Of a stretch of DNA of 39,314 bases, positions 10,423-20,849 are shown piece after piece. The notes under the pieces are model-generated. The model worked only from the letters and a program-made list of their open reading frames with translations, had not been told where the DNA came from and searched no databases. The translations under genes and the position numbers were made by a program. Source of the stretch: Minisyncoccota bacterium (GTDB taxonomy: Bacteria > Patescibacteriota > Minisyncoccia > Moranbacterales > GCA-2747515). Location of the stretch: positions 1 through 39,314 of the forward strand of contig CALDDM010000010.1 of NCBI GenBank assembly GCA_937936355.1, read 5' to 3'. Numbering within the stretch: the stretch's first letter is position 1; every line of letters starts with the position of its first letter.

Positions 10423-11469
10423 TCAAGAATTCTCTTTAAGGCTGCGCAAAAAATGCGCAACAACCTCCTCCACTTGCAGCGCATTATCTGCCTTCATGAG
10501 ATTTGCACGTAAACCAGCAGCTCCATCAAAACCATTCGCATAAGCTTTAAAGTGTTTTTTCATTATGGCAAAATTTTTCATTCTATGCCAGCCTTCTGCG
10601 GTGTCTTTACTATGATTATTGCGACTCTCTGGTTGCGTCAAAAACTCTTTTTCAAAAAGATGTGTATGTTCGACAAGGACGCGTAACTTGTCCTGCATCG
10701 TTGGCGTATAACATTCATCAAAAAACCATGGATTTCCAAACGCTCCACGTCCAACCATAATACCGTCACAGCCTGTTTCACTCATCTTCACTCTTGCTTC
10801 TTCCATGCTCTGAATATCTCCATTGCCAATGATCAACGTCTTGGGTGCAAGGGCATCTCGCATCTGCACAATCTCAGACATCAATTCCCAGTGCGCAGGG
10901 ACGTCACTCATCTCCTTTTTTGTTCGCAGGTGAACAGTAAGTACTGGCAAATCCAGCTTGAGCAAAAATCCAATCCAGCCAGGAAGATCAATCTCGTTAT
11001 ACCCAATACGCGTCTTTACACTTACAGGAGCATCCAAACCACCTAACCGTTTAGCCCCTCGCTTTGCCGCCTCAATTGTTTCTTTTGCGATATCAGGTGT
11101 TCGAATGAGACCACTACACGACCCCGCACTTTCAATTTTCTTTACAGGGCAACCCATATTCAAATCTACACCATCAAATCCACGCTCCACGCATAAACGA
11201 GTAGCAATCTCAATATTTTCTGGATTGGAACCAAAGATCTGTGCAACTATAGGACTTTCTTTTTCTCTGTCAAAACGTAACCGATGATCAACACGCGTTC
11301 GACCAAAATCATGCGCCAATGCATCTGCTGATGTGAATTCTGTCCACAGCACTGTCTCAGGTGGCGAATACTTTGCAAACAACGTCCGAAATGCCACATC
11401 AGTCACATCTTCCATTGGCGCAAGCGCAAAAATTGGTGTATCCAGTTGTTCCCAAAATCCTGCTATCAT
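10423..11469 (-). CDS. tRNA-dihydrouridine synthase
   Basis: LAPMEDVTDVAFRTL, GFDGVDLNMGCPVKKIESAGSCSGLI, VSVKTRIGY, GNGDIQSMEEA, MVGRGAFGNPWFF. Confidence 0.95.
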   Translation of the reverse strand: MIAGFWEQLDTPIFALAPMEDVTDVAFRTLFAKYSPPETVLWTEFTSADALAHDFGRTRVDHRLRFDREKESPIVAQIFGSNPENIEIATRLCVERGFDGVDLNMGCPVKKIESAGSCSGLIRTPDIAKETIEAAKRGAKRLGGLDAPVSVKTRIGYNEIDLPGWIGFLLKLDLPVLTVHLRTKKEMSDVPAHWELMSEIVQMRDALAPKTLIIGNGDIQSMEEARVKMSETGCDGIMVGRGAFGNPWFFDECYTPTMQDKLRVLVEHTHLFEKEFLTQPESRNNHSKDTAEGWHRMKNFAIMKKHFKAYANGFDGAAGLRANLMKADNALQVEEVVAHFLRSLKENS

Positions 11470-11742
11470 AGAAATATTTATGTTCGCACACTATAACACT
11501 CTATAACAAAAAAAGACAGACCTATAGAGCGCACCAATCTATGGTGCATACAAGTCAACAATGCAATTTTCACAACAACCAACACAGAGCTAAACTTGCA
11601 CGCGCAAAAAATAAGACGCAGAGGAGAACCACAAATATCCAATATCTCCTATTTTTTTTCAAAAAATGAGGCCGAGGGACAGATTTGTAAAATTCACACA
11701 ATCATCTATGATAGAGATATCATTTATCCTCAACGTCACGTC

Positions 11743-13251
11743 ATGACACTTCCAAAAAATACCCATGAGATGCGGACGCTGCAAAGTGTTTTTGATGCTT
11801 TCCCCGTCACACCAAGCTCCCGCGGCAAAAAACTAATCACAAGAGCTTTTATCATGGCTGACAAGGCGCATCGTGGACAAAAACGTGCCAGCGGTGTGCC
11901 ATATATTCAACATGTTCTTGCAACAGCACAAATCCTTGCTGGAATTGGTATGGACTCTCGCACCGTAGCTGCTGGACTTCTTCACGACGTGCCAGAAGAT
12001 ACAAACGTCACACTTGAAATGATCGAAAAAGAATTTGGCAGCGACATTGCACGCATGATTGAAGGCATCACCAAACTCGGCAAAATGAAACTGCGCAGCG
12101 AAACAGACGACTATAAGCTTGAAAACTGGCGCAGAATGTTTCTTGCTATGGGTGATGATATACGCACAGTGATCATCAAGCTTGCAGATCGTCTCCACAA
12201 TATGCGGACGCTTGAGCACCTGCGTCCTGACAAGCAGCAACGCATCGCAAACGAAACAATGGAAATCTACGTACCGATCGCGAACCGCCTTGGAATCGGC
12301 GAGGTACGTGCCGCCCTTGCAGAAAATGCCTTCAAATACCTCGACAAAGAGAGCTACCTCGCAACCAAAAAAATCAGCGAAGAAATTCTCTCCAAAAAAA
12401 GCGCCTATCTCGAACGTGCCCTCGCAGACATGAAAAAAATCCTCAAAGAGGGTAACATCAAACATGTTGACATTCATGGGCGTGCAAAGGCAATCTACAG
12501 TCTGTATCTCAAAATAAAAAAACACGATGGCGACGTGAGTCGCGTCTACGATATCATCGCCGTGCGTATCATCGTGCCTGATGTTGCATCATGCTACGAA
12601 GCACTTGGTGTGATCCATCGACGTTACCGCCCCATGGTTGGTCGTATCAAAGACTACATCTCCCTTCCCAAGCCAAATGGTTACCAGTCTCTCCACACAA
12701 CAATCTTTGGACCAGAAGGGCAGATCCTCGAAATTCAGATCCGCACTAGGCAAATGCATGACGAGGCAGAGCTCGGTATTGCTGCACACTGGCTTTACGA
12801 GGAACGCAAACGTTCTGGTTGGCGATCATATCTTGATCCCCGCAAAAAGAATCACGAAATCTCTCATGAGGTAAAATGGGCAAAGCAACTACGTGAATGG
12901 CAAAAGGATCTTGGCAATAACCCAGATGAATTCATGGAAGGCTTACGTGTTGACTTCCTTCAAAATCATATTTTTGCTTTTACGCCAAAGGGTGACGTAA
13001 TCGAACTCCCAGAGGGAGCAACAATTGTAGACTTTGCATACGCTATTCATACAGACATTGGCAATACTGCAGTTGGTGCGCGTGTTGATGGAAAGATGGC
13101 ACCACTGGATTCTATCGTATCCAACGGACAGGTCATCGAGATTGTTACAGAAAAAAACCGAGAAAAACCAAACACAAACTGGCTCACCTTTGTAAAAACA
13201 TCTCATGCAAAGTCAGCTATTCGCCGCCAGAACAAATCCCCCAATTTATGA
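11743..13251 (+). CDS. Bifunctional (p)ppGpp synthetase/hydrolase of Rel/SpoT type, lacking the C-terminal ACT region
   Basis: HD domain (LLHDVPEDT), synthetase (GRIKDYISLPKPNGYQSLHTT, EIQIRTRQMHDEAELGIAAHW), TGS (FAFTPKGDVIELPEGATIVDFAYAIHTDIG). Ends shortly after TGS. Likely start MTLPKN at 11743. Confidence 0.92.
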   Translation: MTLPKNTHEMRTLQSVFDAFPVTPSSRGKKLITRAFIMADKAHRGQKRASGVPYIQHVLATAQILAGIGMDSRTVAAGLLHDVPEDTNVTLEMIEKEFGSDIARMIEGITKLGKMKLRSETDDYKLENWRRMFLAMGDDIRTVIIKLADRLHNMRTLEHLRPDKQQRIANETMEIYVPIANRLGIGEVRAALAENAFKYLDKESYLATKKISEEILSKKSAYLERALADMKKILKEGNIKHVDIHGRAKAIYSLYLKIKKHDGDVSRVYDIIAVRIIVPDVASCYEALGVIHRRYRPMVGRIKDYISLPKPNGYQSLHTTIFGPEGQILEIQIRTRQMHDEAELGIAAHWLYEERKRSGWRSYLDPRKKNHEISHEVKWAKQLREWQKDLGNNPDEFMEGLRVDFLQNHIFAFTPKGDVIELPEGATIVDFAYAIHTDIGNTAVGARVDGKMAPLDSIVSNGQVIEIVTEKNREKPNTNWLTFVKTSHAKSAIRRQNKSPNL

Positions 13252-13916
13252 GATCCGACCTCATACACACCCCCATCCAATCAGACACAAAAAGAAAATA
13301 TGGACATGGTTTTTCTAGAAAAAATGCAACATACATGACCTCCAAAACTGTAAAATCACTCACCTCCTTTTTTCTCCTTGAGGGTGTGCCGCTTGTTATA
13401 TTTTTCACACTCTTTGCTTATACGCGCGAGTTCTCGTTCGCAGTGTTGGGCCTCGTCTGCGCGACATTCATCGCAACAGCCATTTCACTAGTACTACACA
13501 AAAGAATCCCCTACTTCACACTGATAGCTGCAAGCACAACCACCTTGGCAGGCTTACTCACATACCTGAGTAACAATCCCAATATTCTCATTTTTCGTGA
13601 CACGCTCTACTACACCATCTTTGGTGCAGCAATATTTTTTATGCAAAAAAATAATCGCCTACCTCTTAAAGCAATGTTTGAAAATATCTTTGCTATCACC
13701 AATGAAGGATGGAAAGAGCTTTGTAGAAGGTGGGGCCTTTTTTTGATCTTGGCTGGCATACTAAATCTACTCATCGGCCTCGCACTACCCCTCTCTTATT
13801 GGGTTTTCTATAAATCCGTCCTCATCTTGATCTTTTTGCTTTTTGGATCCTATCAGCTAACGCTTACCAAAAAGTATGCCCAAGAAGACGCCAACTCACT
13901 GGGATTACGACAATAA
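13248..13916 (+). CDS. YciB/IspZ-like (intracellular septation family) membrane protein
   Basis: Multi-TM; PLKAMFENIFAITNEGWKELCRRWGLFLILAGILNLLIGLAL...VFYKSV as in YciB. ATGA overlap with rel; an internal Met near 13335 could be the real start. Confidence 0.7.
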   Translation: MRSDLIHTPIQSDTKRKYGHGFSRKNATYMTSKTVKSLTSFFLLEGVPLVIFFTLFAYTREFSFAVLGLVCATFIATAISLVLHKRIPYFTLIAASTTTLAGLLTYLSNNPNILIFRDTLYYTIFGAAIFFMQKNNRLPLKAMFENIFAITNEGWKELCRRWGLFLILAGILNLLIGLALPLSYWVFYKSVLILIFLLFGSYQLTLTKKYAQEDANSLGLRQ

Positions 13917-13954
13917 TTCCCTTCTCTGGCAATGGCGAACTACCCTTTTGCTGA

Positions 13955-15298
13955 TTATTTTTTGGTCATGACACGTGTGGCGACATAACGACCAATCTCC
14001 TCACCAACTCGCAAGCCCTCTATATTTGCTTTTTGAAAATGAATGCCACCATATATACGACTCATCCCTGCCTCGTCAGCCGCTTTTTGAAAAGAGTCAT
14101 ATTTTCTTGTTACACCCAGCAACCCAAGTGAATATGTCTCGAAGCTCCTCTGACCAAGTATTTCAGTGAGAACTACTGCTCCAGCACCACTAAATGCACT
14201 ATGACCACTAGGGTACTCTGGGAAGTTTGGTGTTTCTATATAGTTAAACCATTCCACAGATGCTTCAGTCTCTTCATTACCATCTTCTGCAGCCATGCGG
14301 ATCGCATCAATTGGTCGCCAGTATTCATAGTCAAATTTAGCTTTCCACGTCTGGATTCCTGCATCAGCCATTGCAATATTCAGGAGAGCAAAACATCGCG
14401 CCTCCTCCTCAAGTGAAAGTGCGGAATCATTTTGCGTTGCCTCGTGCATGATAATATTCCAATGACCAGGTGGCGTATACGTTCCCTTGCCGTCTGCCCA
14501 GAACTTTGCAATCTCACTCTGATCTTCTGTGCGTGTATCAGAGTGAAGGCCTCCCATTTTTTTTACCTCATCAAACTCTTTTGCATACGCTTTACTATTG
14601 ATCTCATGCGGCGCTAATGCATAGTACTCGGACGATTTATCGACAAATGTCTCCACAGAGCCCCAGTGTGGTAAAAGTGGTGATTCAAAGTATGGTGGCG
14701 TCGCTTTCCACGACCCTATTACATCTCTTATATCATATTCCGCCTGACCCGTCGCACCATCAAATGACCGTAGCGCAACAGTTTGACGAGCACTTGCACG
14801 ACCCACCCTCTGGGACACCCCATGCTCTGGGCCCACAGACAACATCTCTTTCTGTGTTAGTATCTCAAATCTTGGATAAAAATGATCAATAACCACTTGC
14901 GCAGCAGAAGAAATAATCAGCTCTTTATCATACTCCACTCTCTCCGTAGTTTCAATATAAGCATGATATGGTTCATATTCTTTATCGACAGAGTTCACAG
15001 CCTCAAACATTGCTATATGTAAAATTGCCAAAAAACGAGATGCCTCTGGCGGATTAAGCTGCGTTCCTGCAATAATCTCTAGTGCAAGCGCATTCCATTT
15101 TGCAACAACACTTACGTTGTCATCATAAAGATCTTTCTTGTCGTGTGATAAATCTGTCCGAGACTGCCCAATCGTCTTTTCTGTAGCTTTTTCCACAACA
15201 TGTAGTTGCTCTTTTTCCTCTGAAGAAAAATGATTGTATCCCATGAAAAAAGCTGCAGAGAGAGCTGCGCCAACTAAGAGAGCTGCAAAAATTTTCAT
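13955..15298 (-). CDS. Vanadium-dependent haloperoxidase-like / PAP2-superfamily protein
   Basis: Three-part acid phosphatase/haloperoxidase motif: KAKFDYEYWRPIDAIR, FPEYPSGHSAFSGA, SRIYGGIHF. N-terminal signal/TM. Confidence 0.85.
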   Translation of the reverse strand: MKIFAALLVGAALSAAFFMGYNHFSSEEKEQLHVVEKATEKTIGQSRTDLSHDKKDLYDDNVSVVAKWNALALEIIAGTQLNPPEASRFLAILHIAMFEAVNSVDKEYEPYHAYIETTERVEYDKELIISSAAQVVIDHFYPRFEILTQKEMLSVGPEHGVSQRVGRASARQTVALRSFDGATGQAEYDIRDVIGSWKATPPYFESPLLPHWGSVETFVDKSSEYYALAPHEINSKAYAKEFDEVKKMGGLHSDTRTEDQSEIAKFWADGKGTYTPPGHWNIIMHEATQNDSALSLEEEARCFALLNIAMADAGIQTWKAKFDYEYWRPIDAIRMAAEDGNEETEASVEWFNYIETPNFPEYPSGHSAFSGAGAVVLTEILGQRSFETYSLGLLGVTRKYDSFQKAADEAGMSRIYGGIHFQKANIEGLRVGEEIGRYVATRVMTKK

Positions 15299-15417
15299 GT
15301 GAGTATATCTTACAATTCTTACATGTAGAACAAATTATATCATAGGCAAATCATCTTCATAGCGGCTTTATGTAACCCCACATAACCACTTACCACCTCC
15401 ATCACCTCATCTCCCGA

Positions 15418-16227
15418 CTACAAAACAACTTCTTCAGCCGCAATCTTTTTTCCAAAAAAATCTGATCCAAGCCTTATAAACTGATCCGATAAATCTGTCG
15501 TATAAATACTCCTCCTGCTATTTTTAGTAAGCTCTCGTTCAGTCTTGCAATGTATCCTGAGATATTCATCCAACTTCCTCGCAACCACCGGTCCTTGCGC
15601 AATCAGTGCGATATTGCCCACTAGATCCCCAATATGCTTTTCAAGCATGCCATAGTGCGTACAACCAAGGATGATCGTATCCACATTCTGGTCTGTTAAC
15701 GGCTTGAGATATTCCTCCAACGCCTTGCCTACAGCAGGAGAATCACACTCTCCAGCCTCAACATATTGAACAAGTAACGGACACGCTTGCTCATAAACCT
15801 CAATCTGAGGATCTCGTTTACAAATTTCTTTTTTGAATGTATGGGCTGTAACTGTTCCTATCGTCCCCATGACACCAACCTTCTTATTTCTCGTCACATC
15901 AATAGCCTCCTCTGCGCCAGGGATCAAAACACCAAGAACTTTTTTATGTGGGTGATTCTTTGGTAAATAATCCATTTGAATTCTTCTCAGAGCTTTTGCT
16001 GATGCAGTATTACAAGCCAAAATAATCAACTCACAACCAAATGAGAACATCTTATCTATTCCCTCAACAGTAAAATCATAGACCTGCTCATGTGAGCGAT
16101 CGCCATAAGGATTTCTTGCTGTGTCACTCAGATATAAATAATCATATTCAGGCAGCTCCCTATCTAGTGCACGCAATATATTCAACCCTCCAAAACCAGA
16201 ATCAAAAACACCGATATATCCTTTCAT
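15418..16227 (-). CDS. murI: Glutamate racemase
   Basis: IGVFDSGFGGLNILRAL, YLSDTARNPYG, IILACNTASA, ILGCTHYGML. Confidence 0.95.
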   Translation of the reverse strand: MKGYIGVFDSGFGGLNILRALDRELPEYDYLYLSDTARNPYGDRSHEQVYDFTVEGIDKMFSFGCELIILACNTASAKALRRIQMDYLPKNHPHKKVLGVLIPGAEEAIDVTRNKKVGVMGTIGTVTAHTFKKEICKRDPQIEVYEQACPLLVQYVEAGECDSPAVGKALEEYLKPLTDQNVDTIILGCTHYGMLEKHIGDLVGNIALIAQGPVVARKLDEYLRIHCKTERELTKNSRRSIYTTDLSDQFIRLGSDFFGKKIAAEEVVL

Positions 16228-16330
16228 CTCTGAATGCTAATCATTACTGTACCCACCTCAAATCACCGTCAAAATACTTGTACATCTATGTAAGCTCGTG
16301 TAAGTTGCAGTCAATTATCCGAAAAAAGAC

Positions 16331-16999
16331 TTATTTCAATTGTAGAAAACACTCATCACAGTGCAAATCCAATGCGGCATACTCATTAAGACGTGTCCTC
16401 ACGTGAACTACATCCCCAGGTTGAATGTGTGATATATCATGTGTAAAAAAATCTTTTTCTAGCACCTCACCTGAACCTGTTTGTATACGATCACCAGAAT
16501 CCAATTCTACATACCACCCACCGTCAACGCGACCATTGCCAGACTCATCAACAATACCATCATCACCAAGTACCAGCGATGGCTGTGAGTCACGATCAAT
16601 TCTCGTGACAATTCCCATTAAATCTCTTGTACCACTTGCACTCGGTTGTTGTTGCATACTACTGACAGCCAAGCAACTCTCCAGTTCTGGCGTTTGTGTC
16701 CAGCCACAGTCACCATCTGCCTGTCGAGCACACTGCGCACTCTGATAACATGCATAGGCCTCTGTCCATTCACATGTCGACATCATCATCTCATCACTAC
16801 AAATATGACTACTACAACCAGTCACAACACACTCCCCGGTTGATTTATCAGAAACTTTCGGCAAAGGATGAACTACGCGATGATAATCTTGATACGCATA
16901 GCCATCCAAATACACCGAAAAAATGATAGAAAAACCTATGCAAGCTGCCACAAGCATAAGAACAGCAAAAGCAAAACATGAGTCAATATTATTTTTCAT
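16331..16999 (-). CDS. Membrane-anchored/secreted eight-cysteine-cluster protein
   Basis: N-terminal TM, then CVVTGCSSHICSDEMMMSTCEWTEAYACYQSAQCARQADGDCGWTQTPELESC (8 Cys), then a beta-rich domain. Confidence 0.7.
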   Translation of the reverse strand: MKNNIDSCFAFAVLMLVAACIGFSIIFSVYLDGYAYQDYHRVVHPLPKVSDKSTGECVVTGCSSHICSDEMMMSTCEWTEAYACYQSAQCARQADGDCGWTQTPELESCLAVSSMQQQPSASGTRDLMGIVTRIDRDSQPSLVLGDDGIVDESGNGRVDGGWYVELDSGDRIQTGSGEVLEKDFFTHDISHIQPGDVVHVRTRLNEYAALDLHCDECFLQLK

Positions 17000-17172
17000 A
17001 ATACGATTTCTTTAAACTCATTATATCATGCACAAAGAAAATCGCATCAACGCTCAATAGTAGCAGCACAAAAATGACTCCCGGAAAGAAAGCCTTATTT
17101 CCAATAATAGCACGTCGCACAACATGCTACTCATTGAGGACTTAATGAAAAAAATCTACTTTATCTATGTCG

Positions 17173-18150
17173 CTAGTAATTATAAATCTTTGAATAGTCA
17201 TCAAATGTAATGGGATAAGCATTTGGCACACGCTGTAGTGCCACAAGCAAGTTGCGGAAGTACTTCACATACAAATTCACATCGATCGCACCGCCAAGCT
17301 TTGTAAAATCTTGTGGATGTATGGTGATAACGCATAAATTTTTCTCTGACCACTCATCTTCACACCCTGACAATACCTGCTCTGGATCAAAGATTTTTTT
17401 TGTATGATACTCGTAAACAGTCGGACCAGAGTCAAAATGAGAGCCAGCATTCGAAGAGATATGCTTAAACGAAAAATCTTCCAAGGCGCGTGTCGCCTCC
17501 TCAGACAGAAGGTTCTCAGGCGGAATAAATGTCGAAACATCAACCGCATAAATATCACTGAGAATATTCTTGCCCTGCAAAAGCCTTTGATACGCCTCCT
17601 CATACTCTAGAATTTCAAACTCAGCAAATTCCTGACCATTTCGAGTAACACGATCGTGATCTAAGCCATGCTGAGCCATTTCAAAAGCGCACTTATTCTT
17701 ATTCAGCAGATTGGATACAGGAGAATTTCTTGTTACTTTTTCCGGTATCACACCAACTACTGTCTTGATACCGAGAGTAGAACTATCGTAGATCATTTGC
17801 TGTACAATTTTATAATAATAATCATCCTGCACATCATCAATACGCACAACATAAAATCGTGCATCACGGGAAACCTTGGAATAATCTCGCTGCCTACAAT
17901 CTACAGATACTATTTCCTGCTGATCTTGATCCTGCATATGTTCTCGTGATTGACCAAAAAGAATTGATCTCAAACCGTAGTGACTTTCACCTTCCTTAGT
18001 CTTTGCAATAGTGTAGAGAGTAAAGAAGCTACCGACTGTCAAAAAAGCCAGAAAAAAAACAGATACGGACTTCACCCACCCAATTTTTGCAATGATTGCA
18101 AGAACAACAATTGCAATAGATAACAATAATGTAATTGATCCAAAAAACAT
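17173..18150 (-). CDS. Membrane-anchored polysaccharide deacetylase-like (DUF2334/CE4-type) protein
   Basis: N-terminal TMs; YVVRIDDVQD, FEMAQHGLDHD and ITIHPQDF resemble CE4/NodB-fold metal and catalytic motifs. Confidence 0.7.
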   Translation of the reverse strand: MFFGSITLLLSIAIVVLAIIAKIGWVKSVSVFFLAFLTVGSFFTLYTIAKTKEGESHYGLRSILFGQSREHMQDQDQQEIVSVDCRQRDYSKVSRDARFYVVRIDDVQDDYYYKIVQQMIYDSSTLGIKTVVGVIPEKVTRNSPVSNLLNKNKCAFEMAQHGLDHDRVTRNGQEFAEFEILEYEEAYQRLLQGKNILSDIYAVDVSTFIPPENLLSEEATRALEDFSFKHISSNAGSHFDSGPTVYEYHTKKIFDPEQVLSGCEDEWSEKNLCVITIHPQDFTKLGGAIDVNLYVKYFRNLLVALQRVPNAYPITFDDYSKIYNY

Positions 18151-18317
18151 ACCAACTAAATTCCTTAATAAAATTCCATTAACCTCGGAAAGATGAAATC
18201 AGCAAAAATGATTATAAATCATATCTCCACTGAATATTTCTGAAGTAATGGCGCAGAGCTACAACAGATCGCCTTGACACCTCCCAAAAACCATATTGAG
18301 AGATTTCGAGGTGATCA

Positions 18318-19340
18318 CTAATACCTCTCAGGCTTCACCCACACAAGACTTTGCTGATCGTTAAACATTTGCACAAAAAACTGCTCAAGGAGCACATAAA
18401 TATTAATTGTATGGACAAGGGGATACACCAGACTTCCATAAAAAAGATTACTTTTCTTTCTAGCAATTGCAAGAATAAAACCACCCAGACCCATGACAGC
18501 TATATTTAAAATCATAGCAATTCCAATCTTGGTAACATCATAGTAGGCAAACATTAAAATCAACGTCATAGCAAAAATACCCTCAAAAACCATGAGGCCA
18601 ATAATCATTGTCAAAATCGGCTTCTCTAGTATTTTTGAAGGATACTTAAAAATACATTGCCACGCGCCACCATACCATCGCCGTAACTGATTTACATAGC
18701 ACTGCAAGTTTGCTGGATCTTGCGTATATACCAAAGCCTTTGTGCTAAAGTAGATATTTTGACCTTCAAAATGGTAGCGAAATGTTACATCCAAGTCTTC
18801 AGCAAGTGAATCATGGTGAAAATCTATATTCTTCTTGAAGTATTTTGTTTCATATGCGGAAGCACAGCCTGGCATGACATAAATATACCCCAATATATCC
18901 TGCGCCCTTTTGAAAATGTGTTGCGCTAACTGATATTCAAAAGCCCGTGACGCAGTCAGCCAATTATGAGTTCTGCTAACGATAAAGCCACTAAAAGCTT
19001 TGATGCTATCATCCTCTTCAAAAGCTTCTTTTACATACGCCACAAAATGCTTGTCGAGCAGAGAATCCCCATCGAGCGTTACAAAAACATCGCCGGTTAC
19101 AACCGCAATTCCCTTCTCCAATGCCTTGCTTTTGAGACCTGTATTTTCCTCCAGATACAAACCACGAACATTCGAGTGCTTTTTTTCAGCTTTCTCGATG
19201 ATTTTCTGTGTGTTGTCAGTACTACAATCGTCGATAACGATAATTTCATACGGCTCGACAGTTTGACGCTTGCAGGACTCAATTGTCTCTTCTATTCCTT
19301 TTTCTTCATTGAAGCACGGTATGACTATTGAAATTTTCAT
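18318..19340 (-). CDS. Processive-type glycosyltransferase family 2
   Basis: ISIVIPCFNEEKGIEETIESC, TLDGDSLLD, AEDLDVTFRYHF, NQLRRWYGGAW (QxxRW-like), C-terminal TMs. Confidence 0.9.
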   Translation of the reverse strand: MKISIVIPCFNEEKGIEETIESCKRQTVEPYEIIVIDDCSTDNTQKIIEKAEKKHSNVRGLYLEENTGLKSKALEKGIAVVTGDVFVTLDGDSLLDKHFVAYVKEAFEEDDSIKAFSGFIVSRTHNWLTASRAFEYQLAQHIFKRAQDILGYIYVMPGCASAYETKYFKKNIDFHHDSLAEDLDVTFRYHFEGQNIYFSTKALVYTQDPANLQCYVNQLRRWYGGAWQCIFKYPSKILEKPILTMIIGLMVFEGIFAMTLILMFAYYDVTKIGIAMILNIAVMGLGGFILAIARKKSNLFYGSLVYPLVHTINIYVLLEQFFVQMFNDQQSLVWVKPERY

Positions 19341-19508
19341 TTGTTTTGTCGGACAAAAAAATAATGTCGCAGCATGAACTGCTCAATTTTGTATCACCAA
19401 GAGCGATATTCTCACAGTGCTAGTACTATAGACTATATTTTCATTTTGTCAAAAATAATTATTACCCTCTTACAACGTTTTCTTCATTCAAAAAGTAGTC
19501 GCCGCACA

Positions 19509-20657
19509 CTATTGAGGGGGCGTACACATTTCGGACTCTTTTTTGCCAAACCAGGCGTTGCCACCTCCTAAAGCCCATACAGCAATCTTTTCCACGCCAG
19601 CATCTTCGAGATACTGTCGTTTCGTATCCATAGCTCTTTGATCACTAAACCAGTAACAACGATCTTTGTTTTTCCATGTATATTCGCCACTCCGCTGATC
19701 ATAAGAACCTTCAGAATAACCCGGAAGATAAGGTGCATCATCCCCCCTAAAGTAGGTTGGTTCACCCAATTCATTACAGGAAACATGATACCCATACGCA
19801 GGAATCCCCATCACTACACGCTTCGAGTCGAATTTTGATACCGCATACGTATAAGCATCTCGTGCCCATGCCAAATCTTGTACAGGCGCGTAACCATCGA
19901 CACCATATCCATAGACATAATCATATGCCATAATCTCCCATTCATTGACTGGAATCTCAGCAAGCAGATCATAATTCAAATTTGTTGGTTCTACATCATT
20001 ATCAAGCTTGGGACTCAGAGCCACATTTACCTTATACCCCTTTGGAATCAAAGTACGTGTAAGCGACTTAAGGAAAGTAGCGAAGTCAGCCATATCCTTC
20101 TCTGACCAAGAATGATAACATTCGAAGTCTATATCAACCCCAGACCAATCTGTTTCTGCTAAAAAGTTTAGTGTTTGATCGATAAATTTTTGCGTAAGAG
20201 ACTCTGAGGAAATGAGAGAGCGAAATCCTGAGAGTTCTTTGCAGCTTGCCAGCACTGTGAGATATTGCTCCTGCGAGTTCCGTGCAATAGCAGATGCAGA
20301 ATCAAGATCATATCCACAACCATTATATTGAGCTGACTTCCACAATTGGAGCTCCCCACCTGTGTTTATCTGTGCCCACTGTGCTTTAAGGCTGTGTATA
20401 TTTTGTTTTTCGTAGACAGAAGATGCGCCACAACTACCAGCGTAAAGCCAGGCACTCGAGCAACTTTGCCAAGTATCCCCTGACGCATGGTCAGAGATAT
20501 GTCGAGTATCTTCCTGTATCACTGCTTCATTTTTCACCGTACTGAGTATGATAATCTGATCATCTGTCACTGAGGAGCTAAAACCCATGACCGATAAAGC
20601 TATGAACAGAAGTACGAATGTTACAAGCCACGCATAATTCATACAATTTATTGCCAC
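19509..20657 (-). CDS. Glycoside hydrolase family 18-like secreted protein
   Basis: Signal/TM; WSGVDIDFECYHSWSEKDM (DxxDxDxE), NVALSPKLDN, EWEIMAYDYVYGYG, VVMGIPAYGYHV, IAVWALGGGN. Confidence 0.9.
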   Translation of the reverse strand: MAINCMNYAWLVTFVLLFIALSVMGFSSSVTDDQIIILSTVKNEAVIQEDTRHISDHASGDTWQSCSSAWLYAGSCGASSVYEKQNIHSLKAQWAQINTGGELQLWKSAQYNGCGYDLDSASAIARNSQEQYLTVLASCKELSGFRSLISSESLTQKFIDQTLNFLAETDWSGVDIDFECYHSWSEKDMADFATFLKSLTRTLIPKGYKVNVALSPKLDNDVEPTNLNYDLLAEIPVNEWEIMAYDYVYGYGVDGYAPVQDLAWARDAYTYAVSKFDSKRVVMGIPAYGYHVSCNELGEPTYFRGDDAPYLPGYSEGSYDQRSGEYTWKNKDRCYWFSDQRAMDTKRQYLEDAGVEKIAVWALGGGNAWFGKKESEMCTPPQ

Positions 20658-20849
20658 ATATCAGTTCATAACACTTTATCGCATAGTATCTCTCCTCTAG
20701 ATTATAACATCCTTGCTGCACAGTGCGTGCTGAATGTCAAGTTCCCTAACATGCACTTTAAGTACTAGATAGCTGCACAAAAATTTGACACAATAGAGAT
20801 ATTTATATATGGTATAAATAATATTAATCAGCCCTACTGGAGGGATTTT

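Noticed and set aside
11833-12525. 230-aa minus-strand ORF inside rel
   Set aside because: Antisense to a strongly conserved coding region; Cys/Phe-rich shadow-ORF composition.
20785-20818. TTGACA...TATAAA as a promoter for the 183-aa gene
   Set aside because: Spacing to TATAAA is about 22 nt and the 17-nt position is weak, so not listed as a feature.
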